Below are positions 47,401-60,000 of a DNA stretch of 64,000 bases, piece after piece. The notes beneath the pieces are model-generated. The model searched no databases and was not told the DNA's origin. It saw nothing but the letters and a program-made list of their open reading frames with translations. The DNA is from Blastomussa wellsi (taxonomy: Eukaryota > Cnidaria > Anthozoa > Scleractinia > Plerogyridae), in assembly GCA_947652115.1 (NCBI GenBank), contig OX393563.1:4195516-4259515 (forward strand). The letters run 5' to 3'. Within the stretch, counting starts at the first letter, position 1. Each line of letters opens with the position of its first letter. The translations under genes and the position numbers were made by a program.

Positions 47401-50400
47401 CTAAGAGTGTGACCATTAGATGAGCCATCAGCAAAAATCACAAAGCTTCACTTATCAGCGAGCTGTGCCATGATGTATCACACAAGTACACAGAAGCAGC
47501 TGCAGAAATCGATGTAAGGCACTGACTTGTTGTCATGATGCAAGTCAGAAGTTGTCATTAAAGTATCTAGACTGATCTAATATAGCTCCATTGTCATATT
47601 AAATTTTGAACTTTCAACTTTGAAGAGAAAAGTCATTTTTTTTATAACTTCTTAATATGAATTCCTGAAGACACATATTAAACTACCGGTATTAGTGCTG
47701 AGCTGTGATCTAAGATTGCTGCTTTTAATACTAACTTTTATTTCTTGATATTTACCAGACTTCACATCATGAGGGACAGAAATGGTCAATATACTTGAAG
47801 TTTCAAGGTACAAAAATGTTTGAAAGTTTGATAATTTGATTGGAGTTTGGTCATCTTTTATAGCGTAATCAGATGGCTCTACTGCAAGCCTTCCCATCAC
47901 CATAACCACCAAACACTCAGGCACCAATATACGGACCGGGACACTGAGTTTATATCACAATAAATAACAGAGATGTGTTGAATTCTAGGTGAATGACAGC
48001 AATTTTTTCTTTTTCTTTTAACTCCCATCTTCCTGTTTTGGGTGTGTCATATGTTTATGTTATGTCACAAATGCCCAGGAGGGAGGGGGGGGGGAGGGAG
48101 GAGGGAAGACATGGGTGGGCTTGGAATTGACAGAACCAGTTACTAATAGTGATTATTGGACTTGACTGCAAATTCTGCATTTTTGTGTTTTCATTTAACT
48201 GTTTGAAGACCTGTTGGTGGTGAACTTAGAAGATGAACCACTGAGTTAATGCACTAATGAGAATTGCGACTGACCAGTCTGTTTTCAACTCTTAAAATCA
48301 AGGACTAGTTAATTTTGTTTTGTTGTTTTAAACAGGTGAGTCATACATGGCTTTAGCACGATGTTACCAGGGTGTTCATCTTCTAGAAAATGAAGAAAAG
48401 TAAGTCTGCTTAATGCCAATTTCATTTAAGATGTAAAAGATTTTTAGCTAAAGGAAGTTGCATGCCATAAAACCTGTTTACAGGCAGTTTTTGATGAAAT
48501 AAATGCTTGTGTGTGTGCTTGACATTAAAATATGAAAATTTCAAGACACCTAGCAGCAATTTCAGTGTTATTTGCTGTTACAATATCACAGGTTTTGAAT
48601 TTGTTGGAAACCTTAGTGATATCAATCAACAAATAGCCTTTAGTCTTGCTATTTTCATTTATTTAGGAACTTGAGTGTGACAAAAGTTGTGACAAAACCT
48701 TTAAGCAAAGGCAAAAGGCAAAGTCTGCATCGAGCCTATTGACCCATACCGCCGGAGCTTATCCTGGTTTCCTTAGCATGAATCGACTGAGAGTATTTCT
48801 ACTCCTCCCTGGATGGGATGCTAGTCCATCGCAGGGTTATCCCCCAGCAGCACTACGCCTCTCACCAAACAAAACCTTTAAGCTACATCAAAAATCACCT
48901 GACATTTACAAGTAGATAGGCCTTTAAACTTCCTTTCTATGTCCAAGTTAGATTGTTAGTCTTATTAGACCGTATATCTGTATAAACATATAGCATATCA
49001 TGCCACAGAGTTTTAATGTGTAACTGTTCCTTGCACACTTGCTTACAGCTATTTGTTGGTTCATGTGAATTCACTTACAGGTGTGGTGAATCTATTGTGG
49101 TGTTGAATGAAGGATTCAAATGCTTAAACCAAGCCACTCATCTCTCAAAAGTAAGTATACAAGTATAATTTGGTTTTATCAACTGGGTTGATAATGTAAA
49201 TTGGCCACCGTTAAGAGATTCGAGAGCTGACGTTTCGAGCGTTAGCCCTTCATTGGAGCGAATCAAGGAATTATGGGTTGTGTGTGGTTTATATACAGAA
49301 AGATGGAGCTTCGCTATTGGTTGGTGCCTGGTAACGTGAAAACAACGGAATAAATTAGTTGAATGAAAAGCGGTCGTTGATACCGTGAGGATTAAGAGTG
49401 CCGATTTGAAAAATAAACTTTTGTTCTAGAGTTTTGCGGCTTTCCGTGCTTCCTTGGTGAAGGGAAAGGCCGCAGACTGCCATATGTTGCTTGGAATGAT
49501 TTGAGAGTATCTGTAACTTGCTCTTAATAGACCAATTTCGATATTTTAAAATTCAGCCTAAAACAATAGACCTCAGCACGAGGCTCCGGGGTATAAATTG
49601 GAGAGTTTGTGGGATTTATTCCCCGGAGCCTCGTAGTGAAGTCTATTGTTTTAGTCTGAATATTAAAATATCGAAATTGGTCTATTAAAGATGTATATTT
49701 GTACCAGAATGTTCATGTTTTGAAAATGGTAATTTAGCCACCACAAACTAAGGGAATTTTGTCTGGATAAGTTCTAGTGTTTGCAGATAAGAACACCACA
49801 ACTTACATGTAGTCACTATTAAACCAAAAAAAATGATTTTTTTCCAAACATGAGTGATTAAAAAAGTTTTTAAACATTCCTGTGAGGAAAATAAAAAAGT
49901 GTCTGAATGTTCGCTGAGGGTTGTACAGGGGGGGGGGGGGTGAAAATTTGAAAATTTCATTTTCCCGAATCACGAAAATAAGAGAGTAGCGTACTCCTTT
50001 TTCCTGCTCTTACAACAAGAAAAGTGGTAGAGAAGGGATATTTGAAGAACAAAAAATTCAGAAAATGCAAATTGTTAATTGTATGCCTTTATCATTTTCG
50101 ATAGACGACTTTAGTATATACTAAAACAGTGGATAGCGTTGATAGCGAGCACTCATTGGCTATGCAAACATGGGATATCCTTCGCTATTCATTTTTGAGC
50201 TATATTATCCCTCTGTTTTAGTATATACGAAACCACTAGCTACCCTCACGTCGGTGAATAGTTGTTAACTAACCATTCACCCAAAACTACCAGGGATGCT
50301 CATTTGTAACCGGAAATCAAATTCTTTCCTTTCCAAGGAAATTGAATGGACCCAAGGACTTGGGAATCAGTCGAACAAGTGTTCTCGTTTTGTACTGCCA

Positions 50401-53400
50401 TGTCTTATAAAAGTATTGTCCTTTCACAAGGCCGGCAGAATGTGAATTGAGCATTGTGCTGGCAGCGGAATTCAAGGCTACTGAGTATTCTGCCGACAGA
50501 ATAAGGCATTTTTAAGCTTCAGAAAAACTCATTGCGCACGTGCATGATGTCATAATTTCTCGAGGTTTTCTTGAGGTGGTCATCATCAGCAAGGGAGGCC
50601 ATGATAGATCGTTCGCATAATTGTAGTCCAAACATGCAAACGTACGAGCTTATAGCAAAAATTGGAACCAAAATTATGAAGGTGGAAATTGAGAGGTAAA
50701 TAAACATTATCTACCTAAATACAAAACAAATGGAAAATACCTTGTGATTATGTGAGAGACTTAAAGTGATTGATGTGATATGTCTCGCAAATGCTGAAAA
50801 CTTGAATTCAGGCAACTGAAAACTCAAATTATGTTGTACAAATTAACCATTTCCTGTGTTTACCCAGTCTTTAAGCATTTGATGAACATCAAACCTAGTA
50901 TTAGGGTTTAGAACCAGGCTCACTTCCATATTTTTTGGAAATGCTTGAGGCTACTCTCATGGCTACACAGCCCTTATGGAGAGAGTGGAGGGAATTTCAA
51001 TTGAAAATTAAAGGAAGAGTGTGTCACTGTTGATAAAGATAGTTTGAGTCCATATGAGGCCTTGGTCAAGAAGGAAATGTTACTTAGTGAATAAAGATAT
51101 TGTTCTGGAATTTATACAATGTGTTTTTGTTTGTTATTGCCCTACAGGAATATGACAAGGTTAAACCAAAAACCAAGCTTCAATTGGCTGAATCAGCACC
51201 CTTTGAAAAGTATAAATTAAAAGTATTTTTATTTGTTATTGCTTAGTTATTGCTTTGTTCTAAATGGAGCTTGTTTCTTTTTCCAGTCACATCTGGATCA
51301 GTTTAAACCCTGTTGCATGTAGTGGACTGTATATTAAACAATTATTCCACGAGCGCACGTTGGATATGAGATGGTAGATAGCCAACGAGGCGAGTAGGCA
51401 CGTAGCGTTTAGTTGGCTATAACCATTATCATATCCAACAAGTGCGAGTGGAATAATTGTTTTATTAAAAACGCCCAAAAATATTGTACAAACATTGCGA
51501 AGAATGCATTCTTTTACGCGTACACGTACCATATTTGTAGGTCGATGGTATATGAGCTCATATACCATTGCCTCTAAACCAATCAAAATGCAGCAAATGC
51601 AATATACCATAGCTAGTTTTCAATAAATATGCACAGCCTCCTGTGCATATATGTTGAACTACATGATTCTTGCATCAGGCTAATCTATATAATATAGCTA
51701 AGAGAATTTTTGTTGGAAGTACAGAGTGCAACCAAAAGGCTGTCTGATAGCCCCAGACTAGTGAAACAATCAGTTGGGGCTTTGTTTTCTTATTGCAGGT
51801 TGCCCGATGAGCAAGCATGAAGTGGACATGAGCGAAGCAATGTTGTTGTTGTTGTTGTTGTTTGTTTTTTCCCCGATTCTTACTTCAGACATTTGTGTTT
51901 AACAGTTCGGGAGAGAAGGTTATTTTAAGTGACCGAAATCAGTTGATTAAAAATGATCATAATACTTTTTGGCCTAGCTCCTCAGAGATTTGGGCTATTG
52001 AGTTGATATTGAATTGAATTTTGTCCCAGTCTAAAATATGTAGACACTTAATTAAATTATTTTTAAATGATGGGCATTTTTAATACTTGTAATGATTTTT
52101 TATTGAATTACTCGTTTGGTATGTTATTGTTTACAGTGCAACTAACTCAACCTGGGCCACCCAACGTTTTTCAATCATTCACAAAAAGAGTTCAGAACAA
52201 AAGAATCAAAGTATTTTCATCAGTGGTAAATTTTCTACCCCCATTGTGATTGGACTGCTGATGAAAAAAACTCTGATTCTTTTGTTCTGAATTCGTCTTG
52301 TGATTGGCTTAAAAACGTTTGGGTGGCCTGGAGTTAGTTGCATGGTAATTGTTATTGACCTTTCTGTCACATGATGTTTCCATTATAATGTTGTTTACAT
52401 CATTATGTATTTTTGTTTTCTCTTTAGGATAAAGAAACTTTTAAACGAAAAGAAAGCTAAGAGTGACAGAGAAAACAACTTAATTTATCACCAAAGACTG
52501 CCTGAGGTATGTAGAAATGCTCCAAATTTGTTTAATTACTTTCAATTGTTTACAGAGGATGGTGCAAAAATATGATAGTACATGAATCAAGATCTACCAC
52601 ACCCATGCAGCGCCATTCTACTGCATGATAATTTGTCTGCTTGGCAACGTTTTTGTTTTCGTTATTGTGAGGGTGGTTTCCTGAAAGTTCATGTTGTTTG
52701 TAGTGTTTGGCATTCCCAGTCATATTTTGAATTTAAAAACCGTTTATTTTAAATTCTGAAAATCCGCCCTTTCCAACCCCCCTCCCTACACCCAAGTCTA
52801 TAGATTGAAGTAAAAATTTCTTACCAAAATCAGCCCTCCCAAAAACATATAATCCCATATGCATGGGTTTCTTTTCTGTTTGTAAGGTCACTGTTGAAGA
52901 GTTTGTTACTTTGTATTTACATTATTATACAGAGTACCTGTAATGCGAGCAGAGTACCTGTAATGCTCATTTTAAAGTACACATTCATATCAAGAGTTTT
53001 ATTGCGTGGTATTCTTGCATGCACCAAAAAAGTGACAAAAATTCAGAGATTTTTAAACACTCGCCTCCATTTTAATCCGAAGCTAAGCCCCCATATATAA
53101 GCCCTGGTAGCGACGTTGTGCAAATATAAAACCAGGGTTTAGTCTTCGGGATTTTATGGTAATCCCTCAATCTCACTCAGTTTTTTTCGCCATATTTACG
53201 CCAGGAGTGCCTTCCTCCCCCGCATCCTAAATGTGTTGTCCACGTGACTGCACTTGAACTACCAACTGGAGAAGATCTCACACGGTAAGCAGCGAGCATG
53301 CGTAACTGTGTCGTGAAATCATTGTTGTTGATTGTGGACCATTAACAAGCCCCGTTGAAGAACTTACACATACCATCAAATCGAGTCGCATTCTTCCAAG

Positions 53401-53721
53401 TTTTATTTTTTGGCGGGGTTTTAAATAGCTTTGGGAGGTAAAACTAACAATTGTATCCAAAATTTGCTACAGTATTTCCTGCTATAAGTCTCTGTGATCT
53501 GTTTTACCCCCTCCAGCACCAATAAAGATATTTTCATGAACATTTGTATCGTATTCGTGAATATAGGTTTTTCTTACAACAGAAGCTGAACACTGTTTTT
53601 AACAAATTTTTCTATTTGTCACTCTAACGTCTCTCTTTATACCAACTGTGTAGAAATGTCACAGACAAGTCAGACGAAAAACAACCTGAGGGGGAGGGGG
53701 GAGAAGACACGACGGATGCAG
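44426..53721 (+). CDS. BROX: BRO1-domain protein, BROX-like, with an in-frame stop in exon 8
   Basis: Fifteen exons in phase: 44426-44535, 44636-44750, 45949-45971 (23 nt), 46106-46223, 46627-46674, 46944-47034, 47225-47271, 47406-47513, 47759-47807, 48336-48399, 49081-49150, 51148-51209, 52428-52506, 53205-53284 and 53654-53721. Key stretches are FKWSNLMDDDEKT, AAGMWHLEHAHF, SLKTAASIFETSKSWGG, ISKNHKASLISELCHDVSHK, KCGESIVVLNEGFKCLNQA, LSKEYDKVKPK and DRENNLIYHQRLPE. They run in the same order as in vertebrate BROX, an ESCRT-III (CHMP4)-binding BRO1 protein. Exon 8 reads VTIR, then TGA (47421-47423), then AISKNH; vertebrate BROX has Ala-Arg there (VTIARAI), so a CGA to TGA change is likely. 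All other exons look intact. The last exon is not settled: 55516-55592 and 55970-56008 both have acceptors and fit the phase, but neither ends in the CAAX box known in human BROX. Confidence 0.8.
45065..45217 (+). pseudogene. Orphan coding-like fragment in BROX intron 2
   Basis: An open frame of about 50 codons ending in TAA reads FHEKLTPKNPRMYAKILKDR, then FKGMEKGKDPRQRSPAQLAW. Its composition is protein-like, unlike the surrounding AT-rich intron. There is no start codon, no donor and no frame continuity with the BROX exons. Probably a scrap of a mobile-element ORF or another gene; family not recognised. Confidence 0.3.
45313..45623. mobile_element. MITE with GGCCTGATGACATGG ends in BROX intron 2
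   Basis: ggcctgatgacatgg and tttcagactggga at the left pair loosely with gggactgaaatttgccatg and taattaggcc at the right. Internal agccca/ggct repeats are present. About 310 bp, no ORF, diverged. Confidence 0.45.
46390..46490. repeat. Degenerate (ACTGTCAACCGTCAA)n repeat
   Basis: ttaaccgtcaaccat, actgtcgaccgtcaaa and actgtcaaccgtcaaa recur with spacers. Short intronic tandem-derived repeat in the BROX-like gene. Confidence 0.55.
48708..48868 (-). repeat. tRNA-derived SINE, 3' part, reverse orientation
   Basis: Reverse copy of the SINE body: aaagtctgcat, ctggtttccttagcatgaa, tatttctactcctccctgg and atgggatgctag match the 20.5-kb copy inverted. It lies in intron 10 of the BROX-like gene. Confidence 0.65.
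49158..49516 (-). mobile_element. Penelope-like element 3' end: GIY-YIG tail, UTR and hammerhead-like motif
   Basis: On the minus strand, 49516-49355 reads ILSNHSKQHMAVCGLSLHQG, then LEQKFIFQIGTLNPHGIND and ends RFSFN-stop. This is the C-terminal coding end typical of Penelope-like elements. After a short UTR comes the hammerhead-like block aagggctaacgctcgaaacg with GUC, then the arm ending ttatcaacccagttgataaa, the same as in the solo repeat at 10.5 kb. The CUGANGA box is decayed (here ccaatga). It sits in BROX intron 11. Confidence 0.75.
49524..49688. mobile_element. Palindromic MITE (TTAATAGACCAATTTCG)
   Basis: Nearly the whole 165 bp folds on itself: ttaatagaccaatttcgata pairs with tatcgaaattggtctattaa, and gcacgaggctccgggg with ccccggagcctcgtag. 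TTAA at both tips could be a piggyBac-like target. It abuts the Penelope fragment. Confidence 0.65.
49928..49941. repeat. Poly-G tract
   Basis: A run of G in BROX intron 11. Simple repeat; length may be unreliable. Confidence 0.7.
50109..50231. mobile_element. Short MITE (TTTAGTATATACTAAAACAG ends)
   Basis: tttagtatatactaaaacag is mirrored by ctgttttagtatatac; inner ggatagcg and ggatatccttcgctat extend the pairing. About 123 bp, BROX intron 11. Confidence 0.5.
50540..50707 (-). repeat. Dispersed repeat encoding MASLADDD, copy 1
   Basis: On the minus strand it contains tttcc(a)ccttcataatttt, gctataagctcgta, atggcctcccttgctgatga and gaaaacctcgagaaa, all shared in order with 59460-59625 on the plus strand. 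Both copies keep the reading MASLADDD after an ATG, which may be chance or a captured exon. Confidence 0.5.
51333..51466. mobile_element. Palindromic MITE (AACAATTATTCCA...TTGGATATGA), copy 1
   Basis: aaacaattattccacgagcg mirrors cgagtggaataattgtttta; inner ttggatatgagatgg mirrors the downstream arm. A second copy is at 61134-61256. BROX intron 12. Confidence 0.65.
52138..52341. mobile_element. MITE (GCAACTAACTC...GAGTTAGTTGC)
   Basis: gcaactaactcaacctgggc pairs with the inverted right end (gcctggagttagttgc); internal arms tcagaacaaaagaatcaa and gattcttttgttctga pair as well. About 204 bp with no ORF. BROX intron 12. Confidence 0.65.
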
Positions 53722-56700
53722 GTACAAGCTGACAAAAAGAATTCAAAAACGCGTTTTTAGTTTGTTTTTACTAAAAAAAGAAATTATCATCAAAGAAGCT
53801 TTGTGCCGAAACTCTTCCACTCGCTTCGCTTTTAAATTGAGCTTTTGAAAGTTTTGAATTTGGTGTAAACTGCCAGCTTTTCTTATTCGTATTTTAGATC
53901 TTTAATCGTCTATAGTCGCGATGAATATCTAGTGCCAGGAGTTAAATTTTGGTCACAGGAATATATATTGGTTGTCGCGTCTTATGTTAAAAGTAATAAA
54001 CGAATAAAAGTTAGATGTTGTTGTAATAATTTTGTAGGTAAATTTCGATCAGGTGGTATTGTACCGTATGCAGACATGCACAATATAATAGCACAATGTA
54101 AGATAAAACTTCTATGAATATTAAATGGTCGGTTAATTCGAATATTAATATACTTTTATTGTTTACATGGCAAATATTCTGTCAGCAGTTGGGAGCGCTC
54201 GCAGCAGCAACTCTCGCGGCAGGGTATATAGTTAATGTGAAAAAGCGTCTGAAATATTAGAAGATAAGGAAAAACTATTTCCATTTATGATTTAATGGAC
54301 TATAATTAGACTGATATTAACTAAACAGACAGCGTTGTCGAACACTCGGGAACTGCTGTTCCTGTTCTTGAAGTTGACCGCTTCTTACGCGTCCCCATTA
54401 ATGGAGTATGAATGGGTTGCTGGCTAATTGCTCGTAAAACATAGTAAAAGTGTTGTAAGGAAACTTCGACTGAGTTCGCGTCTGCATCCTCCCGGCTTTC
54501 CTAGTCGCCTCAGTATGCCATCTGTACAGACATAGATTTGATTAGATGAGTGTGAACCCTAAATCGTTTACTTTCTTCTCTCCCGTTTGAAAAAAAAAGC
54601 ATCATTAACTCCACTTTGAGTTCGACTGGTGTTACTTTATAGCCCATATTTATAGGAATAATAGAAAATTGCTTTTTAAGAAAAGAGCACGCTCTCAACG
54701 GATAGAAGATATATTCTATATATGGAGAGCTATTGAAGGAAAGCTTTTAACTATTTTTTTCATTACATTTTATACAACTAAACGATATGTAAATAGCAAA
54801 AAGTGTTCTGATATTAACATCATTGAAATGCAACAGGTGATTTTTTGCTATTGTCATTATTTTATTGTATTTGTACATAATAAATATCTGAAAGCAGTTA
54901 TTTAAATGCGTTCTCTCTGTTCGAAAAGACAATCTACCTTTAACGTGTAGAGATATGATTGTTTATCTCCACTGACGTGTAAGCTCTGGCTGTGCAATGA
55001 AAATACTAGTTTGTTTTTTAATAAAGCTGTTTCTGACGTTTTCAATTCCGTAATTTGCGAAACATTTATTGCTTTTTATCTATAACGCGCTCCTTGTTTC
55101 TACTGTAAGTGACAAACTTGAGTCTAAAATACTGAAATGCGCTTTAATTTCTGTTTTATATGTTAAATAGCCTTTCATGTATTTTTCTTTTGTCTCGTTT
55201 ATTGCCCCATGGCATTAAAAAACAGAAGTCTTTATCGACTTGAATTTGACTGTTGTACTCGTAATGGCCTCAAAAGTTTTACATTTTACTGTAATCATTA
55301 TGGCTTGCGGATCGTTGAGGAACTCTTGTTTGTAATAAACCTTTCAACGAGGGCACGTTGTTTGGCTATGAACGGTTTCCAAGGTGTCAGTGCTTTTCTC
55401 CAAGTAGCCGACGCTGAAAAACAATTACTTCTCCGTTTAAGGACAGTTTTTCGTCTCAAAGCACAAGGGCTTCATCTCTCAATAAACTATACTATTACAG
55501 TGTTTTTTATTTCAGAAACACAAAATACATCTCTCAGCAATATGGCGCGGCTGCTCAGCAAGCACCTGGCGTGGCTACTCAGCGGGCACTGACTTTATTC
55601 AGAACGTAGAAACTAAACGAAATCTCGCAAACTATCGAAAACTAAACCATTTGGAAGATTCTTAGCATTAAGAAATTTAAACGTGTTTTGTTTAATTTTT
55701 AGCGACTCGTTGAATAAATTTAATTTCGTCGCCTATCAAAAGCAGTGTTTCTTGACAATCATTTCCAAATTCCGCTTAATGGGGTGGTAGATTGCAATTG
55801 TTTCCAGGATGAGTGCGTCTCCTACAAACTAAAGATGGCATGTCCCAGTTAATTTAAAGTTTAACTTTATTTGTTTACTGCTCCGTGGCGTTCAGTTGAG
55901 GTTTAATACAGTGCAGTTCTATTTAAAACTGTTTGTTGTGTGACTTGCCTTTTTTTTTTCTTTTTAAAGGATCGAACCCTGAACGAGCAAGAAGAGGAAT
56001 ACTTTAAATAAAACCGAAACTCTTGCTTGAAGCCTGATAGCTTTTAACAACCTGCTCAATCGATCATTTAAAATTCATTTGTTTCGTGTTTTATTGTTAG
56101 GACATTACGATGATCGGCACGTGCTTTATGTTGTTTTCAACGGAGGCTTTGTCATTGAGATGTAAAAAGAAGCGAATTATGCGTGGCTTAAAAGCGTGAA
56201 AACTGAAACTGAAAGCTCGCGTAAATTGACCGCACGAAACAAGCGCAAGTTTCCTAATATGTGTTTTGAAAAAGAATTATTTCATCAACATTTCCTAGGT
56301 CGGTATTAGGTCGAAGAAAACTTATTCGAACCGAAACAAAAGAAATATATTTTTTAATTTACTTGCTTTTACCATTTATTAACGAAAATAAGCTAAGGGA
56401 AAAATAATTTCTAAAACTTTGTTTGTTAGATGTTTTTCGCTCCCGTAAACGATCAATCAAGATTATTTTTGAGGAAATAAAAGAACGATTTTTTGCGTGG
56501 ATGTACGTTTTCGTTAGTATACCCACTGTGGACCAGTAAATAACTTCCATTTTACCACACAATACTATTTGTGCGACCTTCCCACCAATTGTGAATGCGG
56601 CCTTACGCAGTGTAATTCGGGCTTTGTATCTCACTAAAACATATCTATTTCAGTTCATAATTCATCGTTTTTTCGTTTTAAATCCGGATGTCATCGATCG

Positions 56701-57048
56701 ATTTTAAGCAATAACTAGAAGATCCATATCAATGTTCACTTACAGAAACAAGAATTTTATCCTCGGTGCTCTTATCTCGGCGATTTTAATGTCAGAAGTG
56801 ATTTCTCCTGTCTGTTTCTCGTACAAATGATGTCCGCTTTGCTAGCAACGTTGTTATCGAATTTTCCATAACGCCATGTGGCCGGAAAAGAAGACGGAAG
56901 CTTGATTGAATATTATGCATTGACGTGGCTTACTGAATTTAATGGGCTTCCCCATCTGTTCTCTGAGGAGTCAATAAACTATTGTCTGTGACGCCCAAAT
57001 GGTTTTCTAGTAAGTCGCTCGATTTTCCTTCGCCCTGCGGAGAACAGC
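53722..57048. other. BROX 3' region and spacer to the next gene
   Basis: Two possible terminal exons for BROX are visible. 55516-55592 follows a strong acceptor (tttttatttcag) and would add about 26 residues. 55970-56008 follows ttttctttttaaag and would add about 12. I cannot choose between them. A 127-codon open frame at 55209-55592 has no recognisable family. The rest is AT-rich without features. Confidence 0.4.
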
Positions 57049-60000
57049 ATGTTTTTCTTTGCTAAAGGTAAAGACGATTCCCCTTCTCCGGATTCTTCGA
57101 CCGGAAAACCACCGCCTTTACTTAGAAGACATGATACTTTTGGGAGTGCCGAATTGTTTGAAGCTTGGGCGAAAGATTCTTTTATCAACCAAAGTACGAT
57201 TGACATTCTGGTTAAAACGCATCAAATCGATTGCTTGCCGGCAGTTCTTGCCTTGAAAAAAGAAGATTATCCTCTTTTGAATTTACCCGTTGGTCAACGA
57301 AGGCTTCTCGAAGAAGCGGTTGACAAACTTCGCCAAGAATATGAACTGGCCCGACCGCCGACCCCAAAAGCCATTATTAATCTCGAGATGCCGGTTTATA
57401 AATCAATGTTGGAGATAGGTGAACTGGCAGAGGAAGAGACAGGAACGAGTGAAGTTGGGGATGGATCAGCGGGTCGCTATAATGAAGAAATGTCCGTTTC
57501 CCGCGCGCAATCGGGACACGTTTCTCAAAGAAAATCGGAGCAAGCCAAGAGTTTTGTGGAATCTGGAACGGAGAAAAGTGACAGCGCACCCGAGAAGAAA
57601 GCTTTACTGGATACAGAACAGAGTAGAACCTTGCCGCAACCAGCACAGCGGAAAAAAGGTTTAGGCTACTTTCATGTCTTTCTAAATGTTTATTAATATT
57701 TTATTTATCAATGGTTGATACGTTCCACTTGATTTTTTCAAAAACTATTCAAGCATTTATTTTTCGTTGGAATTAATGTGTTTACTTTCCTTGCTTGAAG
57801 AAGTTTTCCTCGCCAATGATTTTAATTTTATTTTTGATGTATTATGAATGTAAATTTAAATTGAGTTTTTAGACACGGTGGTTGTTGTGTATGTCGAACA
57901 GCAGGGTTTACGATAATTTATCAGGTTTACTGAATTTATGTGATACTAAATCTCTCAAAACATGACTGCGGGTTTATTGAGCGACTTTCAAAAGAAAATT
58001 ACAAAGAATTAAAGCAAACATAAGGTGTATTCATGCAAATATTCAACGAAAGCTTGCAAGTGGATAAAAAGTGCGAAAATTATGGTGTTTATTTTCCTAA
58101 ATTGTGAAAAAAGGGCAACATTTCGAACCAAGTTTGCAGGAATTATAGTTTTTTTTTCTTGCTGTATTGAAAAAATTGCTGGACTTTTTTAGAATCGAAA
58201 AACACGATAAAAAGAAACAGAATGTCTGTCGTTGTTTTCGAATTAATTATATTAGCTCACATGCAAATTTGTTTGTGATTGGGAACTATAAAAGTGCGAA
58301 GGTCTAGGAAAACTGAATTTGTTTGATCAAGACGATCGCCGGCCGTGGACTCTGGTTCATAGTTGCTGGAGGTGTCGTCGGCTTTGTATTACTCTTTTAA
58401 CATTCATTTATAAATAATGCTCAGTATCCAGTAGAATCTGGATTTCGTTGGCTTTTCAAACAGATTTCACTCGTCGTCTTGGCGAACACGAGATGGCTAA
58501 TGCTATGAAAATTAAAATCAAATTTGTTCACGAATTTTTCCAACTGAACTTACGACCCTTACTGAAAATCTCGTGACAAGTCGTGCGAAATTGTAATTTG
58601 AAGCAGTTTAAAGTTGTTGAGCGTGAATGCTAATAAGCCAAAACGAAGCGAAAATACTATATTTGCATATGGCGTTATTTTGTTCTCTAAAATCGCATCA
58701 TCCAATCAAATCCTGTCATTGGTTGAGTTTTGGCGGGAATTTTCTCGATTGAGGAAAAAATGGCCGGGTGGCCATTTTGTTTCTGAATCTCGGTGGTATT
58801 TTCAAAGGATAATTGCTATGTGGACTGAAGGGAGCCTCATTTTCGGTTTTTTCTTGTATCGTTCGAAACAGTATCGGTTTTTTTTGGTGATCGTACTAAT
58901 GTAGATTATGCCCAAAGTGTTTGATAGCAAAGAAAGCGCTCATTTCTGACGATTCGTTTACATGCAGAAAAAGCTTTCCAAACACTCAGAGTATGTGCTA
59001 CTGGAACATTATATTACCGCAGGAAAAACCATCAGGTGTGAGATGAATAAACTGCAAAACCTAGCGGTAATTTTTCTGTGGATTTATCTGATTGGTCTCG
59101 GCCGATTAGCATATCAACGCCAAATCGTAATTAGTGCGCTGTTTGGGTCGTTTATGGAAACAATAAACAATCAACTTAAAACTTAGGGTGCATTCGATTG
59201 AGAAATTTGTAGTTGGATTTTTGAAATCCGAATTTTGGATTTCCTGATAAAACACAAAATCCAAAAACGGGTTTTGCAGGATATCAGAATCCGCTTTCGG
59301 TTTTTTTCTTCTATTGGGAAATACGGATTTCAAAATTCAATCCACATTTTCCATTCGAACTCACCCTAAAACTGACACGCGGAAAAACGAGAGAATGTGA
59401 ACTTTTTAAGGAAACCCCTGAATATTTAAGGTTAAGATTCATACTAGAGGTAGATTGTTTTATGTTTATTTACCTCCCAATTTCCACCTTCATAATTTTG
59501 CGTCCAGTATTTGCTATAAGCTCGTAAGTTAACACGTTTGGACTAAAATTATGCCATCGATGTATCATGGCCTCCCTTGCTGACGATGACCCTCTCGAGA
59601 AAACCTCGAGAAAAGGTGACGCCATGCGCGTTTTGCCGTGGTGTCCCTAAAACTTACGTCCAGGCTTTCGAATAAATGGTACCAGGAAAATATGAAATAT
59701 TCTCTTGCTGGCTCTGCTAAAAAATCATTTTTAATCATCTTTAAGACCTTGACGGTAATCAGTGCTATTTGGCCATGCATCAGCCGTGTGACACGAGTAA
59801 CATCTGGGCTCCTTGGAGAAGATGACGCCACACTTTTCTCTTTTTTACCTTTTGTAGTGTGAATCACACCAGAGAATATTGCGGCGTGTTGACTTATTTT
59901 ATTTCTTGTTATTCTGGAAATTGAAAATATTCAGACTAAGAAATTCACAAATGACGATTTGGCTGACCCGATGGACTACTTAAAATGTAAGTTCATTTCT

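Noticed and set aside
55209..55592. 127-codon open frame after BROX
   Set aside because: No family recognised; the last part may be a terminal BROX exon, but the upstream part reads like non-coding sequence.
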